From Actinomycetes bacterium (GTDB lineage: Bacteria; Actinomycetota; Thermoleophilia; Miltoncostaeales; Miltoncostaeaceae), in contig JAHEIS010000011.1 in the NCBI GenBank assembly GCA_024639225.1, positions 1 to 35,513 of the forward strand: a stretch of 35,513 nt of DNA, written 5' to 3'. Positions 14,869-28,721 of the stretch are shown one piece after another. Below the pieces are notes generated by a model, which worked only from the letters and a program-made list of their open reading frames with translations, did no database searches and had not been told where the DNA came from. Position 1 is the stretch's first letter. The number at the start of each line of letters is the position of its first letter. A program made the position numbers and the translations under genes.

Positions 14869-17253
14869 CTAGTTCCCTCCCCCGGACCGTGGGAGGGTTG
14901 GCAGAGGATCCACCTCGCCGGCCACCCGCTCGATCAGGTGGTTCGCCAGGAGCGCGATATCCCGCTCGTTCCAGTAGCCGGTGTGCGAGCCCGGTGAATC
15001 AAGGCAGTACTCGACGATCTCCGACTCATCGCCGTCGATCAGGACCGGTCCGGCTCCCGGCACAAGAACGGCGGGCTGACTGAGCGGGTCGGCGTGGATC
15101 GCCCGGCCGACGTAGTCGCCCGGTCGGTAGGCGTTGATCCAGGCGGTCGACAACGGCGCGAGATCGCCACCCCGCCTCGAGATCCAGTCGGCGTACTGTC
15201 CGGCGAAGAACCGATCGTAGGTCTGCTGGATCGGTGAGCCACAGGTCAGCAGGGCCACGCCCTGCATCTCGGCCAGCCGAGATGCCGGTCCATCCTCGCC
15301 CATGACGTCCAGCGGGTAGATCGCGGGCTCGCGGTGCCGATCGCCGAACAGCGTCGCCGCGGTGTACACGCTCCCCTGGGAGTGGCTGACGATGACGATC
15401 CCGGCATAGCCGACCTCGCCGTCGGCGTGGGGCATCGTCGTGATCCGGTCGATCAGCGCCCGGTAGCGGGCGACGATCCCAAAGCGCGGCGATGTCGGGT
15501 GTGGCCGAATGTAGTTCGCGACATCGCCGACGATGTCGAGGCCGCTGCGCAGTGGCCCGAGAGCACCACCCGTGGTGGACGTGAGCTCGCCCGGCAGAAA
15601 ACGCGCCGCCACGAGACCGGTGGCGAGGATCGTTGCCATCACGCCGCTGAAGCCCGGTCCGAACAGCCCCAGCAGAGGCTCGATGAGCGACATCTCGCCG
15701 ACCGGCTTGATGAGCCACGAGACCAGGGTGGTGCCGGCGATGATGAAAGACAGCAGGACGAGAACCACGGTGCTGGCCGCGCTGTTCGCTCGCCGGAGCA
15801 GGCGGCTGAGCGCGGGGCCGAGACGCTCGGACACCCCGGAGACCCGGGGAAAGACGCGGCCGATGACGAGCAGCGGCACGTAGTCGGTGACCCGCCGGGG
15901 AACGCGCTTTCGCCCCCACGTCCGGATGAGCGACGCCGCCGTGAACACCATGACCACGAGCAGGGCAAGAAGGCCCAGGCCGACCAGGAGCAGGGTGGCG
16001 ACGCCGAGGGGCTCGAGGATCGTCCCGAACAGATCGATCAGCCAGTCCTTGGGCGTGATCAGAGCCATCGGCTCGTCGCGGAGCGCGTCGCACGAGCCCA
16101 GTGTCCAATCGTTCGCCGAGCCGAGGCAGACGAGATCCCGGTCCGCCTCGCCCCAGGTGTTGCCGCCGAGGATCTGGATGCTGATCGTGCCGGCCGCAGC
16201 CAGCGTGATCGCGGACACCAGACCGAGGAGAACAGAGGGTATTCCCGCCGACAGCAAGGCGACGAAACCCGCGCGCCGGACCGGAGCCTCACGCTTGGAC
16301 GCGCTCATCATGAGCACGACGGTCCAGAACGCAGCGGACACCCAAAGCACCACCAGGACGAGCCAGGCGATGCGCAAGGGCCAAGCCGCCGACACGATGA
16401 CGAGGTTCGCGAGCTCGACGGCGGTCGTGTCCCCCCCGAGCCCGGCAAGCTGCATGCCGGCCCAGGTCGCCCCGACGATGCCCGCGCAGGCGGCGACCGG
16501 CCAGCCGGCCCCGAGGCCCAACGGGCCCCGCCAGCCCGCGTGCTCCAGACCTCGGCCGATCATCAGCAGCAAGATGATGCCCACGCCGGCCACCAGGAGC
16601 GACAGGGTCCAGCCGAGCGTGTCGGACGACGGCGCAAGCAGGGCGACCGTCAGCGCCACCCCGAGTATCCCCATGAGCGCCGTGACCGGGATGACGACGA
16701 TCGCCATCCAACTCGCCAGCGCGCGCAGCGACAGGCAGGCCGCGCCCAGCGCTCGACCCCCGCGCGCCGGGGCGAGGCCGGCGAGGGCCTGCCGGCCCAT
16801 CCGCCCGAGCTCGAGCACGAGGGCGAAGAGGGTGAAGACGATCCTGCGCAGCCCCACCGGGAAGCGCGACAGATCGGCCCAGTGCATCTCGTAGGCATCG
16901 ATCTCCTGGGCAGCGGCGCGTGAACGGCTCGCGCGGTAGAGACGTTGCCGGGCGACGGTCTCGCTGCCCGTGGGCGGCGGCACCCACTCGGTCTCGGAGG
17001 CGCCCTCCGCCGAGCGCGCCCGGACGCTCCAGGCGCCCGCGCACGGGCTTGGGGGCGTGCCGAGGTGCCCGGCCGCGGCCGGCGGGCGCTCCGGTGACGG
17101 GGGCGGGACCGTCACGTCGTCACGGGTGGCCGCGGCGAAGTGGCCATGCCGCACCAGGCCGTCGACGAAGGAGTCCAGGGTCGCCCCGCGCTCGTCATCG
17201 CCGACCCCCGGGGTGACGATCACCGCAACGCGGCTGGGATGTGGGGGCGCCAT
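14869..17253 (-). CDS. Large membrane-embedded serine hydrolase (alpha/beta-hydrolase-like)
   Basis: 794 aa. The N-terminus (VAVIVTPGVGDDERGATLDSF) looks like the first strand and oxyanion loop of an alpha/beta hydrolase. Two groups of membrane helices follow (about 135-330 and 360-560). The C-terminal quarter has the nucleophile elbow IVIVSHSQGS with Ser625, then LLTCGSPIQQTYDRFF, an Asp in AYRPGDYVG, and a candidate catalytic His757 in GSHTGYW. So one hydrolase fold appears to be interrupted by a long membrane insert. Proteins of this plan are annotated as membrane hydrolases or lipases of unknown substrate. The gene stands alone, convergent with moaA. Catalytic assignments are from motif position only. 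Confidence 0.82.
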   Translation of the reverse strand: MAPPHPSRVAVIVTPGVGDDERGATLDSFVDGLVRHGHFAAATRDDVTVPPPSPERPPAAAGHLGTPPSPCAGAWSVRARSAEGASETEWVPPPTGSETVARQRLYRASRSRAAAQEIDAYEMHWADLSRFPVGLRRIVFTLFALVLELGRMGRQALAGLAPARGGRALGAACLSLRALASWMAIVVIPVTALMGILGVALTVALLAPSSDTLGWTLSLLVAGVGIILLLMIGRGLEHAGWRGPLGLGAGWPVAACAGIVGATWAGMQLAGLGGDTTAVELANLVIVSAAWPLRIAWLVLVVLWVSAAFWTVVLMMSASKREAPVRRAGFVALLSAGIPSVLLGLVSAITLAAAGTISIQILGGNTWGEADRDLVCLGSANDWTLGSCDALRDEPMALITPKDWLIDLFGTILEPLGVATLLLVGLGLLALLVVMVFTAASLIRTWGRKRVPRRVTDYVPLLVIGRVFPRVSGVSERLGPALSRLLRRANSAASTVVLVLLSFIIAGTTLVSWLIKPVGEMSLIEPLLGLFGPGFSGVMATILATGLVAARFLPGELTSTTGGALGPLRSGLDIVGDVANYIRPHPTSPRFGIVARYRALIDRITTMPHADGEVGYAGIVIVSHSQGSVYTAATLFGDRHREPAIYPLDVMGEDGPASRLAEMQGVALLTCGSPIQQTYDRFFAGQYADWISRRGGDLAPLSTAWINAYRPGDYVGRAIHADPLSQPAVLVPGAGPVLIDGDESEIVEYCLDSPGSHTGYWNERDIALLANHLIERVAGEVDPLPTLPRSGGGN

Positions 17254-18000
17254 GTCAGGCCCAGACGGGGGATCGTGCTCGTGAGGGAATCATCTGCGGC
17301 GGATCGTAGTCTCGCATCAGGCCGCTCGGCCGAACCTGTGCGTGTCGGTATCCGGCACATGCATCAGAAACCGCGCCGATCACGGGCGGCCACGGGGACT
17401 TCATCACTCGTCGCGAAGCCTCAGAAATCCACGGTGCGGGGGTTGGCCGTCCCCTCCCGCGGTGGAGTTTGCCAGCGTGTCCACTCCACCCGATCCCCCC
17501 GGAATGTGCATGACCCTCGGGCGCCGCACCCTGCTCCGCGTCGCGGATCTCATTCGTGGCTCGCAGCCCAGGTTCGAGCGGTCGACCTACCCGGCCTGTT
17601 GAGCCGGCCGGCGATCCGGACCCGGCTGCGGTTCGACGACCTGAGCGATACGCCGGCCATGTCACGATCGACGACGGGGTCAGCCATGGATTGAATCGGC
17701 TCGGCGCGGCGCTCCGAGCTTTGCTCGCATGGAGGCAACCCTCGCCCGCGCCGTTGCGGGAGGTGGCGCGACGGTCATCGCCGCGGGGCCGGACGCCTGC
17801 GGCTTTCGCCTCGCGCCATCCGGAGGCGATCGGCGCCTGCGCTGTCGTGCCGTGCTGCGACCCGGACGGGCTCCCGGCCATGTGCGCTCCGCACTCCGGG
17901 TACCGAATCCGGCCCGATCGACCCCGGACCGGTCGATGCCGCGACCGCTCTCGCATGAGCGTACGGCCGCCCGATCTCGACCAGGACGCTGTCGCGAGGC
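17254..18000. other. 750-base stretch without a convincing gene
   Basis: All long frames here are rich in Arg, Pro and Ser with no conserved motif on either strand. One inverted repeat stands out: GGTGGAGT / ACTCCACC (17461-17468 and 17483-17490, 14-base loop), about 210 bases upstream of the membrane hydrolase start. A plus-strand stretch around 17650-17890 has more ordinary composition (IDDGVSHGLNRLGAALRALL) and could be gene debris. No tRNA or transposon ends were seen. Confidence 0.5.
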
Positions 18001-18324
18001 TCAGGCCGGCGATTCGGCGCCTGAGGCGAGCGACAACACCCGACCGGCCATCCGCCAGAGGCGGCCGTTCTCGCGTGAGGCCTTCACCACCAGGCCGGCG
18101 GCGTCCGCGAGCGCTTCGGCTTCCAGTTCGTCGAGGCAGCGCACGTGCGCGCCGTCGCGCTCGAGGCAGCGGGTGTTGATCCGGGAGCAGATGTCTTCGA
18201 TCCGCTCGCACAGGTGGTCGTCGTCGGCGATTGCGCCGCCCGCCGCGAGGTGGACCGCGGCGTTCACGACTTCGGTGGTCTCGTCCAGCATGTCGCCGGC
18301 AACGTCAAGAGTGGTGTCGTCCAT
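18001..18324 (-). CDS. Small protein of unknown function
   Basis: 107 aa, acidic, predicted mostly helical, no signal peptide or membrane segment. Four Cys (in CERIEDICSRINTRC and VRCLDELEAEAL) and several His/Asp are spread over the central part. No family is recognised. The ATG at 18324 is chosen because the upstream extension (PPTTSATPAFPDLKGN) has low-complexity, non-conserved character. It lies about 130 bases downstream of the MMPL gene on the same strand and could be co-transcribed with it. The gene is likely real on composition, but this is moderate evidence. Confidence 0.55.
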   Translation of the reverse strand: MDDTTLDVAGDMLDETTEVVNAAVHLAAGGAIADDDHLCERIEDICSRINTRCLERDGAHVRCLDELEAEALADAAGLVVKASRENGRLWRMAGRVLSLASGAESPA

Positions 18325-18454
18325 GCCGGTCGTGTTCTCGGACGGGCGCCGGTTCCCCTTGAGATCAGGAAACGCCGGTGTTGCGGATGTCGTCGGCGGC
18401 CGACCCACCCCCGCCCACTCTGCGCGGACGGACGGGTGGGTCGTGACGAGACGG

Positions 18455-20653
18455 CTAATTCCGCGCGGAGGTCTCGCTCTCGGACGGCGCCTCGATGGTC
18501 AGGCGAGGCAGCAGGCGGTCCAGCCAGCCGGGAATCCACCATCCCTTGTCGCCGAGCCAGTGCATCAGCGCGGGGACCAACGTCATCCGGACGACGAGGG
18601 CGTCGACCAGGATGGCGACCCCGAGGGCGAAGCCGAACTCCTTGATCCCGCGGGACTCTCCGAGGATGAAACCGGCGAACACCGTTCCCATGATCAGGGC
18701 CGCGGCGATGACCACCGGCCCGATCGAGCCCACGCCGCTGACGATCGATGGTCGCGCCTCCCCGGTGCGCACGAACTCTTCGCGCACGCGGCTCATCAGG
18801 AAGACCTCGTAGTCCATCGACAGGCCGAAGAGAATCGCGAAGACGATGATCGGCAGGAAGGACTCGATCGGACCGGTCTGGTCGAGTCCGACGAGGCCGA
18901 GTCCGACCCCTTCCTGGAAGACGAGAACCAGGACGCCGAACGCGAAGAGGGCCGACAGGAGCGTCGTGAGCGCCGCCTTGACCGCGACGACGAGCGAGCG
19001 GAAGGCCATCGTGAGCAGCAACAGGGTCACACCGATAATGAACAGGAGCGTCAGAGGCATGCGGGAGAAGATGCGGCTCGAGATGTCGTCAAACGCCGCC
19101 GTCTGACCGCCGACGTAGACGGTCGCACCCGCGTCGCCGACGAGGTCAGGAACGATCTCCGAGCGCATACGATCGACGAGTTCGGCCGTCTCCTCTGACT
19201 GGGGGCTGGTATCGGGGAACGCCGTCACGATGGCCGCGTCGCGGGCGTCGTTGATGACGGGGGCCGGCACGTCAGCGATGCCGTCGACATCCCTGAGTCC
19301 GGCGGCCAGCGTGGCCCCGGCGCCGGGTGCCTCGCTCTGGTCGACGACCATGAGCAGCGGCCCGTTGAAGCCGGGGCCGAAGCCCTCGGCCAGTAGGTCG
19401 TAGGCCTGGCGGGTCGTCGTGTCGGCCGGGTTCGTGCCGGCATCGGCGAAGCCGAGACGGACGACTCCGAGTGGCAGCGCTCCGATGAGCATCACGACGA
19501 GCACGATCGGGACGACGACCTTGTAGTTGCGCGTGACGGTGCGCGCCCAGCGGGTCGCGAGGCCGCGCTCGCGCGCCTCGGCGTCCCCCCGCCACGCGAT
19601 GCCCGGCACCTTCAGGCGGTCGATCCTGTGCCCGAGCAGGGCGAGGACCGCCGGTAGCAGGGTCACCGCGACGAGCACGGCGGTCACTACGCTCATCGCG
19701 GCGCCAACCCCCATCTTGGTGATGAAGTCGAGCCCCACGAAGGCCAGACCGGTGATGGAGATCGCGACTGTCAGCCCGGCGAAGATCACGGCCCGCCCCG
19801 CAGTCGCCGCCGCGAGGGTGGCCGCCTCGCGCGGCTCAAGCCCGTCGTGCAGGACGTGGCGGAAGCGAGTCACGATGAACAACGAGTAGTCGATCCCGAC
19901 GCCCAGCCCGATCATCAGCGCGAGCACCGGGGTGATCGTGTTGAAGTTGGTGAAGGACGCGGCGATCGTCAGCACCGACAGGCCCAGGCCCACCGACAGC
20001 AGGCCGAAGCCGATCGGCAGGACTGCGGCGACCACGGCGCCGAACACGATGAGCAGGATCACGAGGGCGGCGAGGACGCCGACGAACTCGCGAGGACTGT
20101 TCTCGGGCGCCTCGGAGGCGGAGACGACCGGCCCGGTGAACTCCACCTCGACGCCGGTGCCCTCGGTGGCTTCCTCAGCCGTCTCTTCGAGCATGGGGAC
20201 GGCTTCGGGGTCCACCTCGAACGAGGGCAGCTCGTACTGGACGTCGGCGAAGGCGATTCTCCCGTCGGCGCTGAGCTGGCCCGCCGTGCCCGTGAACGGG
20301 TCGCCGACATCGACGACCTGGTCGAGCTCTGACGCAGCGCTCAGCGTCGCCTCGACCACAGCACGGTTCGCCGGATCCTCGAGACTCTCGCCCTCGGGCG
20401 CCGCGAAGACGGCCTGGGCGGCCTCACCAGCGCGCGCCGGGAACTTCTCTTCGAGAAGATCGAGGGCCCGCTGGGAGTCGGCATCCGGAATCGAGAACTC
20501 GTCGACGAGCGTGCCGCCGAAGGCCCCCGCCCCACCGATCACCAGGACGATGGCCACGATCCAGGCCGCGATCGCCTTCCAGGGGTTGTGGGCGATGGAC
20601 CCGACGAAGCGGGCAAGGGCGCCGGTCGGCATTGTCGGGGTCGTTGTCGGCAC
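18455..20653 (-). CDS. MMPL/RND-family exporter
   Basis: 732 aa with the duplicated RND plan of the MMPL family: one helix, a periplasmic-side domain (about 45-185), six helices, a second soluble domain and five or six final helices. Signature stretches are GLGVGIDYSLFIVTRFRHVLHDG in the first half and FGLSMDYEVFLMSRVREEFVRTG in the second, both with the buried Asp-Tyr pair used for proton coupling. MMPL proteins move lipids, siderophores or drugs outward. The gene diverges from the TetR gene, and a strong operator-like sequence overlaps its presumed promoter (20705-20728), so repression by that TetR protein is likely. Substrate unknown. Confidence 0.93.
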   Translation of the reverse strand: MPTTTPTMPTGALARFVGSIAHNPWKAIAAWIVAIVLVIGGAGAFGGTLVDEFSIPDADSQRALDLLEEKFPARAGEAAQAVFAAPEGESLEDPANRAVVEATLSAASELDQVVDVGDPFTGTAGQLSADGRIAFADVQYELPSFEVDPEAVPMLEETAEEATEGTGVEVEFTGPVVSASEAPENSPREFVGVLAALVILLIVFGAVVAAVLPIGFGLLSVGLGLSVLTIAASFTNFNTITPVLALMIGLGVGIDYSLFIVTRFRHVLHDGLEPREAATLAAATAGRAVIFAGLTVAISITGLAFVGLDFITKMGVGAAMSVVTAVLVAVTLLPAVLALLGHRIDRLKVPGIAWRGDAEARERGLATRWARTVTRNYKVVVPIVLVVMLIGALPLGVVRLGFADAGTNPADTTTRQAYDLLAEGFGPGFNGPLLMVVDQSEAPGAGATLAAGLRDVDGIADVPAPVINDARDAAIVTAFPDTSPQSEETAELVDRMRSEIVPDLVGDAGATVYVGGQTAAFDDISSRIFSRMPLTLLFIIGVTLLLLTMAFRSLVVAVKAALTTLLSALFAFGVLVLVFQEGVGLGLVGLDQTGPIESFLPIIVFAILFGLSMDYEVFLMSRVREEFVRTGEARPSIVSGVGSIGPVVIAAALIMGTVFAGFILGESRGIKEFGFALGVAILVDALVVRMTLVPALMHWLGDKGWWIPGWLDRLLPRLTIEAPSESETSARN

Positions 20654-20700
20654 GCTCGGGACTCCTTGACGGACAGGACATCTGCGGATCGCGGGAGATT

Positions 20701-20734
20701 AGCAGATACTAGAACGTTCGTTTCCTAATCTGTT
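20701..20734. promoter_or_regulatory. TetR operator-like site 1 in the MMPL/tetR divergent promoter
   Basis: On the minus strand 20728-20705 reads TTAGGAAACGA, AC, GTTCTA, GT, ATC. The same pattern with four substitutions occurs at 21353-21376. The centre contains the perfect palindrome GAACGTTC (20712-20719), flanked by imperfect arms (AGCAGAT on the left, ATCTGTT on the right). The TAGTAT at 20711-20706 is positioned like a -10 box for the MMPL gene. Confidence 0.75.
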
Positions 20735-20746
20735 AGCCTCTGCGAA

Positions 20747-21310
20747 ATGGGACGGCCACGAGAGTTCAACGAGGACCGCGTCATCGCCGCGACGCGCGAG
20801 GCGTTCTGGTCGCGTGGCGTCTCGGCGACGTCGGTGGCGGACATCAGCGACGCGACGGGGCTCTCCGTCGGCAGCATCTACAAAGCGTTCTCGAGCAAGA
20901 CCGAGTTGTGTCACCGGACCCTGGACGACTATCTCACCCGGGGTCAGAAGCGGTTGAAGAGCCTTTTCGCCGATGCCCCGACGCCGGTCGACGCGCTCGA
21001 GACCTGGGTCGAGCAGGTGGCCGCCCAGGCCGGTGACGACTCACCCACCGGGGGCTGCTACGCCGTCTTCTGCGCCGCGGAGCTCGCCGAGACCGATCCG
21101 GCCGTACGCGCGCTGCTGAAAGCGCACGACCGGGCGATCCTCGGATACCTCGCCGATGCCCTGCGCGACGGTGAGTTCGCGTGCGAGCCCCACTCCGGTG
21201 CCCGGCTCCTCTACACCACGGTCAACGGGCTGATGATCGAGGCCCGCAAGGGCATCGGCGTCGACGAGGCCCGGGCAACTCTCTCGCTGGCGCTCGACGG
21301 GCTCCGATAG
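20747..21310 (+). CDS. TetR/AcrR-family transcriptional repressor
   Basis: 187 aa. The N-terminal helix-turn-helix (about 10-55) reads EDRVIAATREAFWSRGVSATSVADISDATGLSVGSIYKAFSSKTEL, a classical TetR DNA-binding domain. The C-terminal half (GCYAVFCAAELAETDPAVRALL) is the ligand-binding, dimerising part of the group usually annotated with the TetR_C_16-like fold. The gene diverges from the MMPL exporter over a 93-base gap holding an operator-like inverted repeat, and an SDR gene with a copy of that site follows. It most likely represses itself, the exporter and the SDR until a ligand binds. No ribosome-binding site is evident; the mRNA may be nearly leaderless. Confidence 0.93.
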   Translation: MGRPREFNEDRVIAATREAFWSRGVSATSVADISDATGLSVGSIYKAFSSKTELCHRTLDDYLTRGQKRLKSLFADAPTPVDALETWVEQVAAQAGDDSPTGGCYAVFCAAELAETDPAVRALLKAHDRAILGYLADALRDGEFACEPHSGARLLYTTVNGLMIEARKGIGVDEARATLSLALDGLR

Positions 21311-21352
21311 CCGATCGCGACCCGTGATCAGGGGCGCAGCGCGGCGCCGGCG

Positions 21353-21376
21353 TTAGGAAACGATAGTTCTACAATC
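21353..21376 (+). promoter_or_regulatory. TetR operator-like site 2 at the SDR promoter
   Basis: Reads TTAGGAAACGA, TA, GTTCTA, CA, ATC; 20 of 24 positions match site 1 (20728-20705, minus strand). It contains TACAAT (21370-21375), a good -10 box, about 30 bases before the SDR start codon. A bound repressor would block RNA polymerase. Confidence 0.72.
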
Positions 21377-21405
21377 GGGCCCACGCCCCACGACAAGGAG
21401 AAGAG

Positions 21406-22146
21406 ATGCAGCGATTCACCGACAAGAACGTCGTCGTCACGGGCGGCACGGGCGGCATCGGCCTCGAGACCGCAAAGCGGATCGTGGCGGAGGGCGGCAC
21501 CGCCCTGGTGACCGGCCGCAACCCTGAGCGACTCACCGAGGTCGGCGCGCTCGAGGGCGTCACGGCCATCGCCAACGACGCGGCCGACACCGAATCGCCC
21601 GCCGCTCTGCGCGAGGCCGTCGACCAGCGCCTCGACGGACGGATCGATGGACTCTTCCTCAACGCCGGTCTTGGCGCCTTCGCTCCCGTCGAGCAGATCG
21701 ACGCGGAGGAGTTCGACCGCCAGCACGCCATCAACGTGCGCGGGCCGCTCCTGCAGACGCGGGCGCTCGAGTCCGCGCTCTCCGACGGGGCATCCGTGCT
21801 GCTCAACACCTCCGTCGTGACCGACGCCGGCTTCCCCGGCTCGGCGGTCTACTCCTCGACCAAGGGCGGGCTACGATCAGCCATGAAGGTGCTCGCGTCC
21901 GAACTCGGGCCCCGCAACATCCGCGTGAACTCCATCAGTCCCGGCCCGATCGAAACCGGCTTCTTCGATGGGATGGGCCTGAGCGACGAGCAGATGCGGG
22001 GCATGGCCGAGCAGCTCATCTCGATGGTGACGCTCGGCCGCTTCGGACGACCCGAGGAGATCGCGGGCGCCGCGGCCTTCCTGCTGTCGGATGACGCGAG
22101 CTTTGTCACCGGCACCGAGTTGGTCGCCGACGGTGGCCTGAGCTGA
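21406..22146 (+). CDS. Short-chain dehydrogenase/reductase (SDR)
   Basis: 246 aa classical SDR. It shows the cofactor motif TGGTGGIG (12-19), NAG at 86-88, and the catalytic Ser136, Tyr149 and Lys153 (YSSTK). The C-terminal SPGPIETGFF and DDASFVTGTELVADGG are typical of the FabG-like group. G36-R38 after the second strand (TGRNPERL) suggests NADP(H). AAGGAG at 21395-21400 precedes the ATG. It reads in the same direction as the TetR gene, 95 bases downstream, but has its own operator/promoter copy. It may modify the compound sensed by the TetR protein or exported by the MMPL pump; the substrate is unknown. Confidence 0.94.
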   Translation: MQRFTDKNVVVTGGTGGIGLETAKRIVAEGGTALVTGRNPERLTEVGALEGVTAIANDAADTESPAALREAVDQRLDGRIDGLFLNAGLGAFAPVEQIDAEEFDRQHAINVRGPLLQTRALESALSDGASVLLNTSVVTDAGFPGSAVYSSTKGGLRSAMKVLASELGPRNIRVNSISPGPIETGFFDGMGLSDEQMRGMAEQLISMVTLGRFGRPEEIAGAAAFLLSDDASFVTGTELVADGGLS

Positions 22147-22150
22147 TCGG

Positions 22151-22186
22151 GGCGGCCCGAGCGCGGGTCTCGGCGCTCGGGCCGCC
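22151..22186 (+). terminator. Strong hairpin after the SDR gene
   Basis: Perfect 14-bp stem GGCGGCCCGAGCGC / GCGCTCGGGCCGCC with an 8-base loop, starting five bases after the SDR stop. No T-run follows, as is common for GC-rich terminators. Confidence 0.7.
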
Positions 22187-22446
22187 ATCCAGCCGACTGG
22201 AGTAGAATCTCGTTCCCCGTCCGGGCGAAAGGGGCCTGATAGCGCGCCTTTCCTCTAGTTTTCGGCCCGTCCCGGTACTTTGTCCCGGCGACGTTCCGGC
22301 CCGCTCCGACGCACATCGGATCGGAAAACCGCAGATCCCCACGCCCGGCGGGCCGGACCGGGAGGGCGCGCCCCGCGTCGCGGGAATATCGTTCACGCCC
22401 GCCTCGCAGGACTCACACCGGCAAGGACACGGATACGCCTCAGAGC
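22187..22446 (+). promoter_or_regulatory. Leader/promoter region of gltBD
   Basis: About 260 bases without a gene. A possible -10 box TAGAAT lies at 22204-22209. The region then has GC-rich potential stems, such as CCCGC / GCGGG at 22372-22384. No recognisable glutamine riboswitch was seen. A long untranslated leader is possible. Confidence 0.35.
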
Positions 22447-26997
<4,551 letters not shown>

Positions 26998-27008
26998 GGG
27001 GACACATC

Positions 27009-28586
27009 ATGGGCAAGCCGACAGGATTCAAGGAGTTCGACCGCGAGCCGGTCCCCTACCGTCGTCCCGCCGAGCGGGTGAGCGACTACGGCGAGATCTT
27101 CGGTGAGCCGGATGAGGAACACCTCAAGGTCCAGGGCGCACGCTGTATGGACTGCGGCGTGCCGTTCTGCCAGTCGGACAGCGGATGCCCGATCGACAAC
27201 CTGATCCCCGAGTGGAACGACCTCGTCTACCGGGGACGGTGGCGTGAGGCCCTCGACCGCCTCCACAAGACCAACAACTTCCCGGAGTTCACCGGACGAG
27301 CGTGCCCGGCACCCTGCGAGGGCGCGTGCGTGCTGGGGATCATCGAGCCCGCCGTCACGATCAAGAACATCGAGAACGCGATCATCGACAAGGGTTTCGA
27401 CGAGGGCTGGGTCGTCCCACAGCCCCCGGAGATGCGCACCGGCAAGAAGATCGCGATCGTGGGCAGCGGCCCGGCCGGCCTCACCTGTGCCGACCAGCTC
27501 AACTCGATCGGCCACGACGTCACGGTCTACGAGCGCGCGGATCGCATCGGCGGCCTGCTGATGTACGGCATCCCGAACATGAAGCTGGGCAAGGACGTGG
27601 TCGAGCGGCGCATCAATCTGCTGCGCGAAGAAGGCATCACCTTCGTCACCCGCACTCACGTTGGCCGCCGAGAGGACTTCGCCCCGGGCCACATGAGCCA
27701 GATCATGGAGGAGTACGGCGATCTCACGTTCGTGGACCCGGCCGAGCTCCAGGCCTCGTTCGACGCTGTCGTCATGGCGACTGGCGCCACGGTCCCCTTC
27801 GACCCGACCACCTCGGCTCCCGGACGCGGCGAGCTGGGCGGCATCCACTTCGCCATGGACTTCCTGACGCGCAACACGAAGAGCCTCCTCGACTCGAACT
27901 TGGAGGATGGCCATTTCCTGTCGGCCGAGGGCAAGCACGTGATCGTCATCGGCGGCGGTGACACCGGCGCCGACTGCATCGGCACGTCCCTGCGCCACGG
28001 CGCCGCGAGCGTCGTGAACTTCGAGCTGCTCGACAAGCCGCCCGACGAGAGGGCCACCGACAACCCCTGGCCCGAGTGGCCGCGAATCTTCCGCGTCGAC
28101 TACTCCCACGCGGAAGCCGAGGCCAAGCATGGGGCCGACCCGCGGGCCTACACGCTGCTCACCAAGGAGTTCATCGGTGACGAGGACGGCAACGTATCCG
28201 GCGTCCGCACGGTCGAGGTCGACTGGTCGACCCCCGGCGAGTCCGCACCGTTCAGCGAGGTCGAGGGCTCGGAGCAGGTGTGGCCCGCGGACCTGGTGCT
28301 GCTCGCAACCGGATTCGTCGGGCCGGAGCTGGAGGTCGGCGAGATGCTCGGCATCGAGACCGACAACCCACGCGGCAACTGGCAGACCTTCAGGGCCGAG
28401 CACGGCGACTTCGCAACCAACGTCGAGGGCGTCTTCGCCGCCGGCGACTGCCGACGGGGCCAGTCGCTGGTCGTCTGGGCGATCAACGAGGGGCGCGGCG
28501 CGGCGCGGTCCGTCGACGCGTACCTCATGGGCGAGAGCTCGCTCCCGGCGCCGGGGATCACCACCGGCATCGCCGTCGCCCGCTAG
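27009..28586 (+). CDS. gltD: Glutamate synthase (NADPH) small (beta) subunit
   Basis: 525 aa. It oxidises NADPH on FAD and passes electrons through iron-sulfur clusters to GltB. The N-terminal cysteine region (C46, C49, C54, C60, then CPAPCEGAC from about 99) binds the [4Fe-4S] clusters. The FAD dinucleotide fold GSGPAGLTC begins near 152, and the second nucleotide fold is [12 protein letters not shown]. The C-terminus carries [22 protein letters not shown]. It is somewhat longer than the usual 470-490 aa, partly because of an insertion around [23 protein letters not shown] between the two folds. It forms an operon with gltB (11-base gap). Confidence 0.97.
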   Translation: MGKPTGFKEFDREPVPYRRPAERVSDYGEIFGEPDEEHLKVQGARCMDCGVPFCQSDSGCPIDNLIPEWNDLVYRGRWREALDRLHKTNNFPEFTGRACPAPCEGACVLGIIEPAVTIKNIENAIIDKGFDEGWVVPQPPEMRTGKKIAIVGSGPAGLTCADQLNSIGHDVTVYERADRIGGLLMYGIPNMKLGKDVVERRINLLREEGITFVTRTHVGRREDFAPGHMSQIMEEYGDLTFVDPAELQASFDAVVMATGATVPFDPTTSAPGRGELGGIHFAMDFLTRNTKSLLDSNLEDGHFLSAEGKHVIVIGGGDTGADCIGTSLRHGAASVVNFELLDKPPDERATDNPWPEWPRIFRVDYSHAEAEAKHGADPRAYTLLTKEFIGDEDGNVSGVRTVEVDWSTPGESAPFSEVEGSEQVWPADLVLLATGFVGPELEVGEMLGIETDNPRGNWQTFRAEHGDFATNVEGVFAAGDCRRGQSLVVWAINEGRGAARSVDAYLMGESSLPAPGITTGIAVAR

Positions 28587-28589
28587 CCC

Positions 28590-28721
28590 TCAATCAGCCG
28601 TCGCCGCGCGCACGGGATCCAAGCCGCCAACAACGTCCCGATCCGTCGCTGATTGACACCCGAAAGGGTGAACTTGAACAGGTCCCTCCCACCCTGACCC
28701 GTCTCGCCCGTTACCAGGGTG
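28590..28721 (+). promoter_or_regulatory. Structured leader with alternative CACCC/GGGTG pairings
   Basis: Inverted repeat TCAATCAGC (28590-28598) / GCTGATTGA (28648-28656), then a tight hairpin CACCC-GAAA-GGGTG (28657-28670), then CACCCTG (28690-28696) / CAGGGTG (28715-28721), the last overlapping the start region of the next gene. The repeated arms can pair in more than one way, as in attenuators. It could instead be simple termination after gltD. Confidence 0.4.

Noticed and set aside
15334-16923. 529-codon plus-strand open frame
   Set aside because: Lies opposite the membrane hydrolase gene; highly charged and repetitive (RRHDDE-type), as expected for the antisense of membrane helices.
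17729-19198. 489-codon plus-strand open frame
   Set aside because: Its second half is the antisense of the MMPL gene and its first half is Arg/Pro/Ser-rich without motifs.
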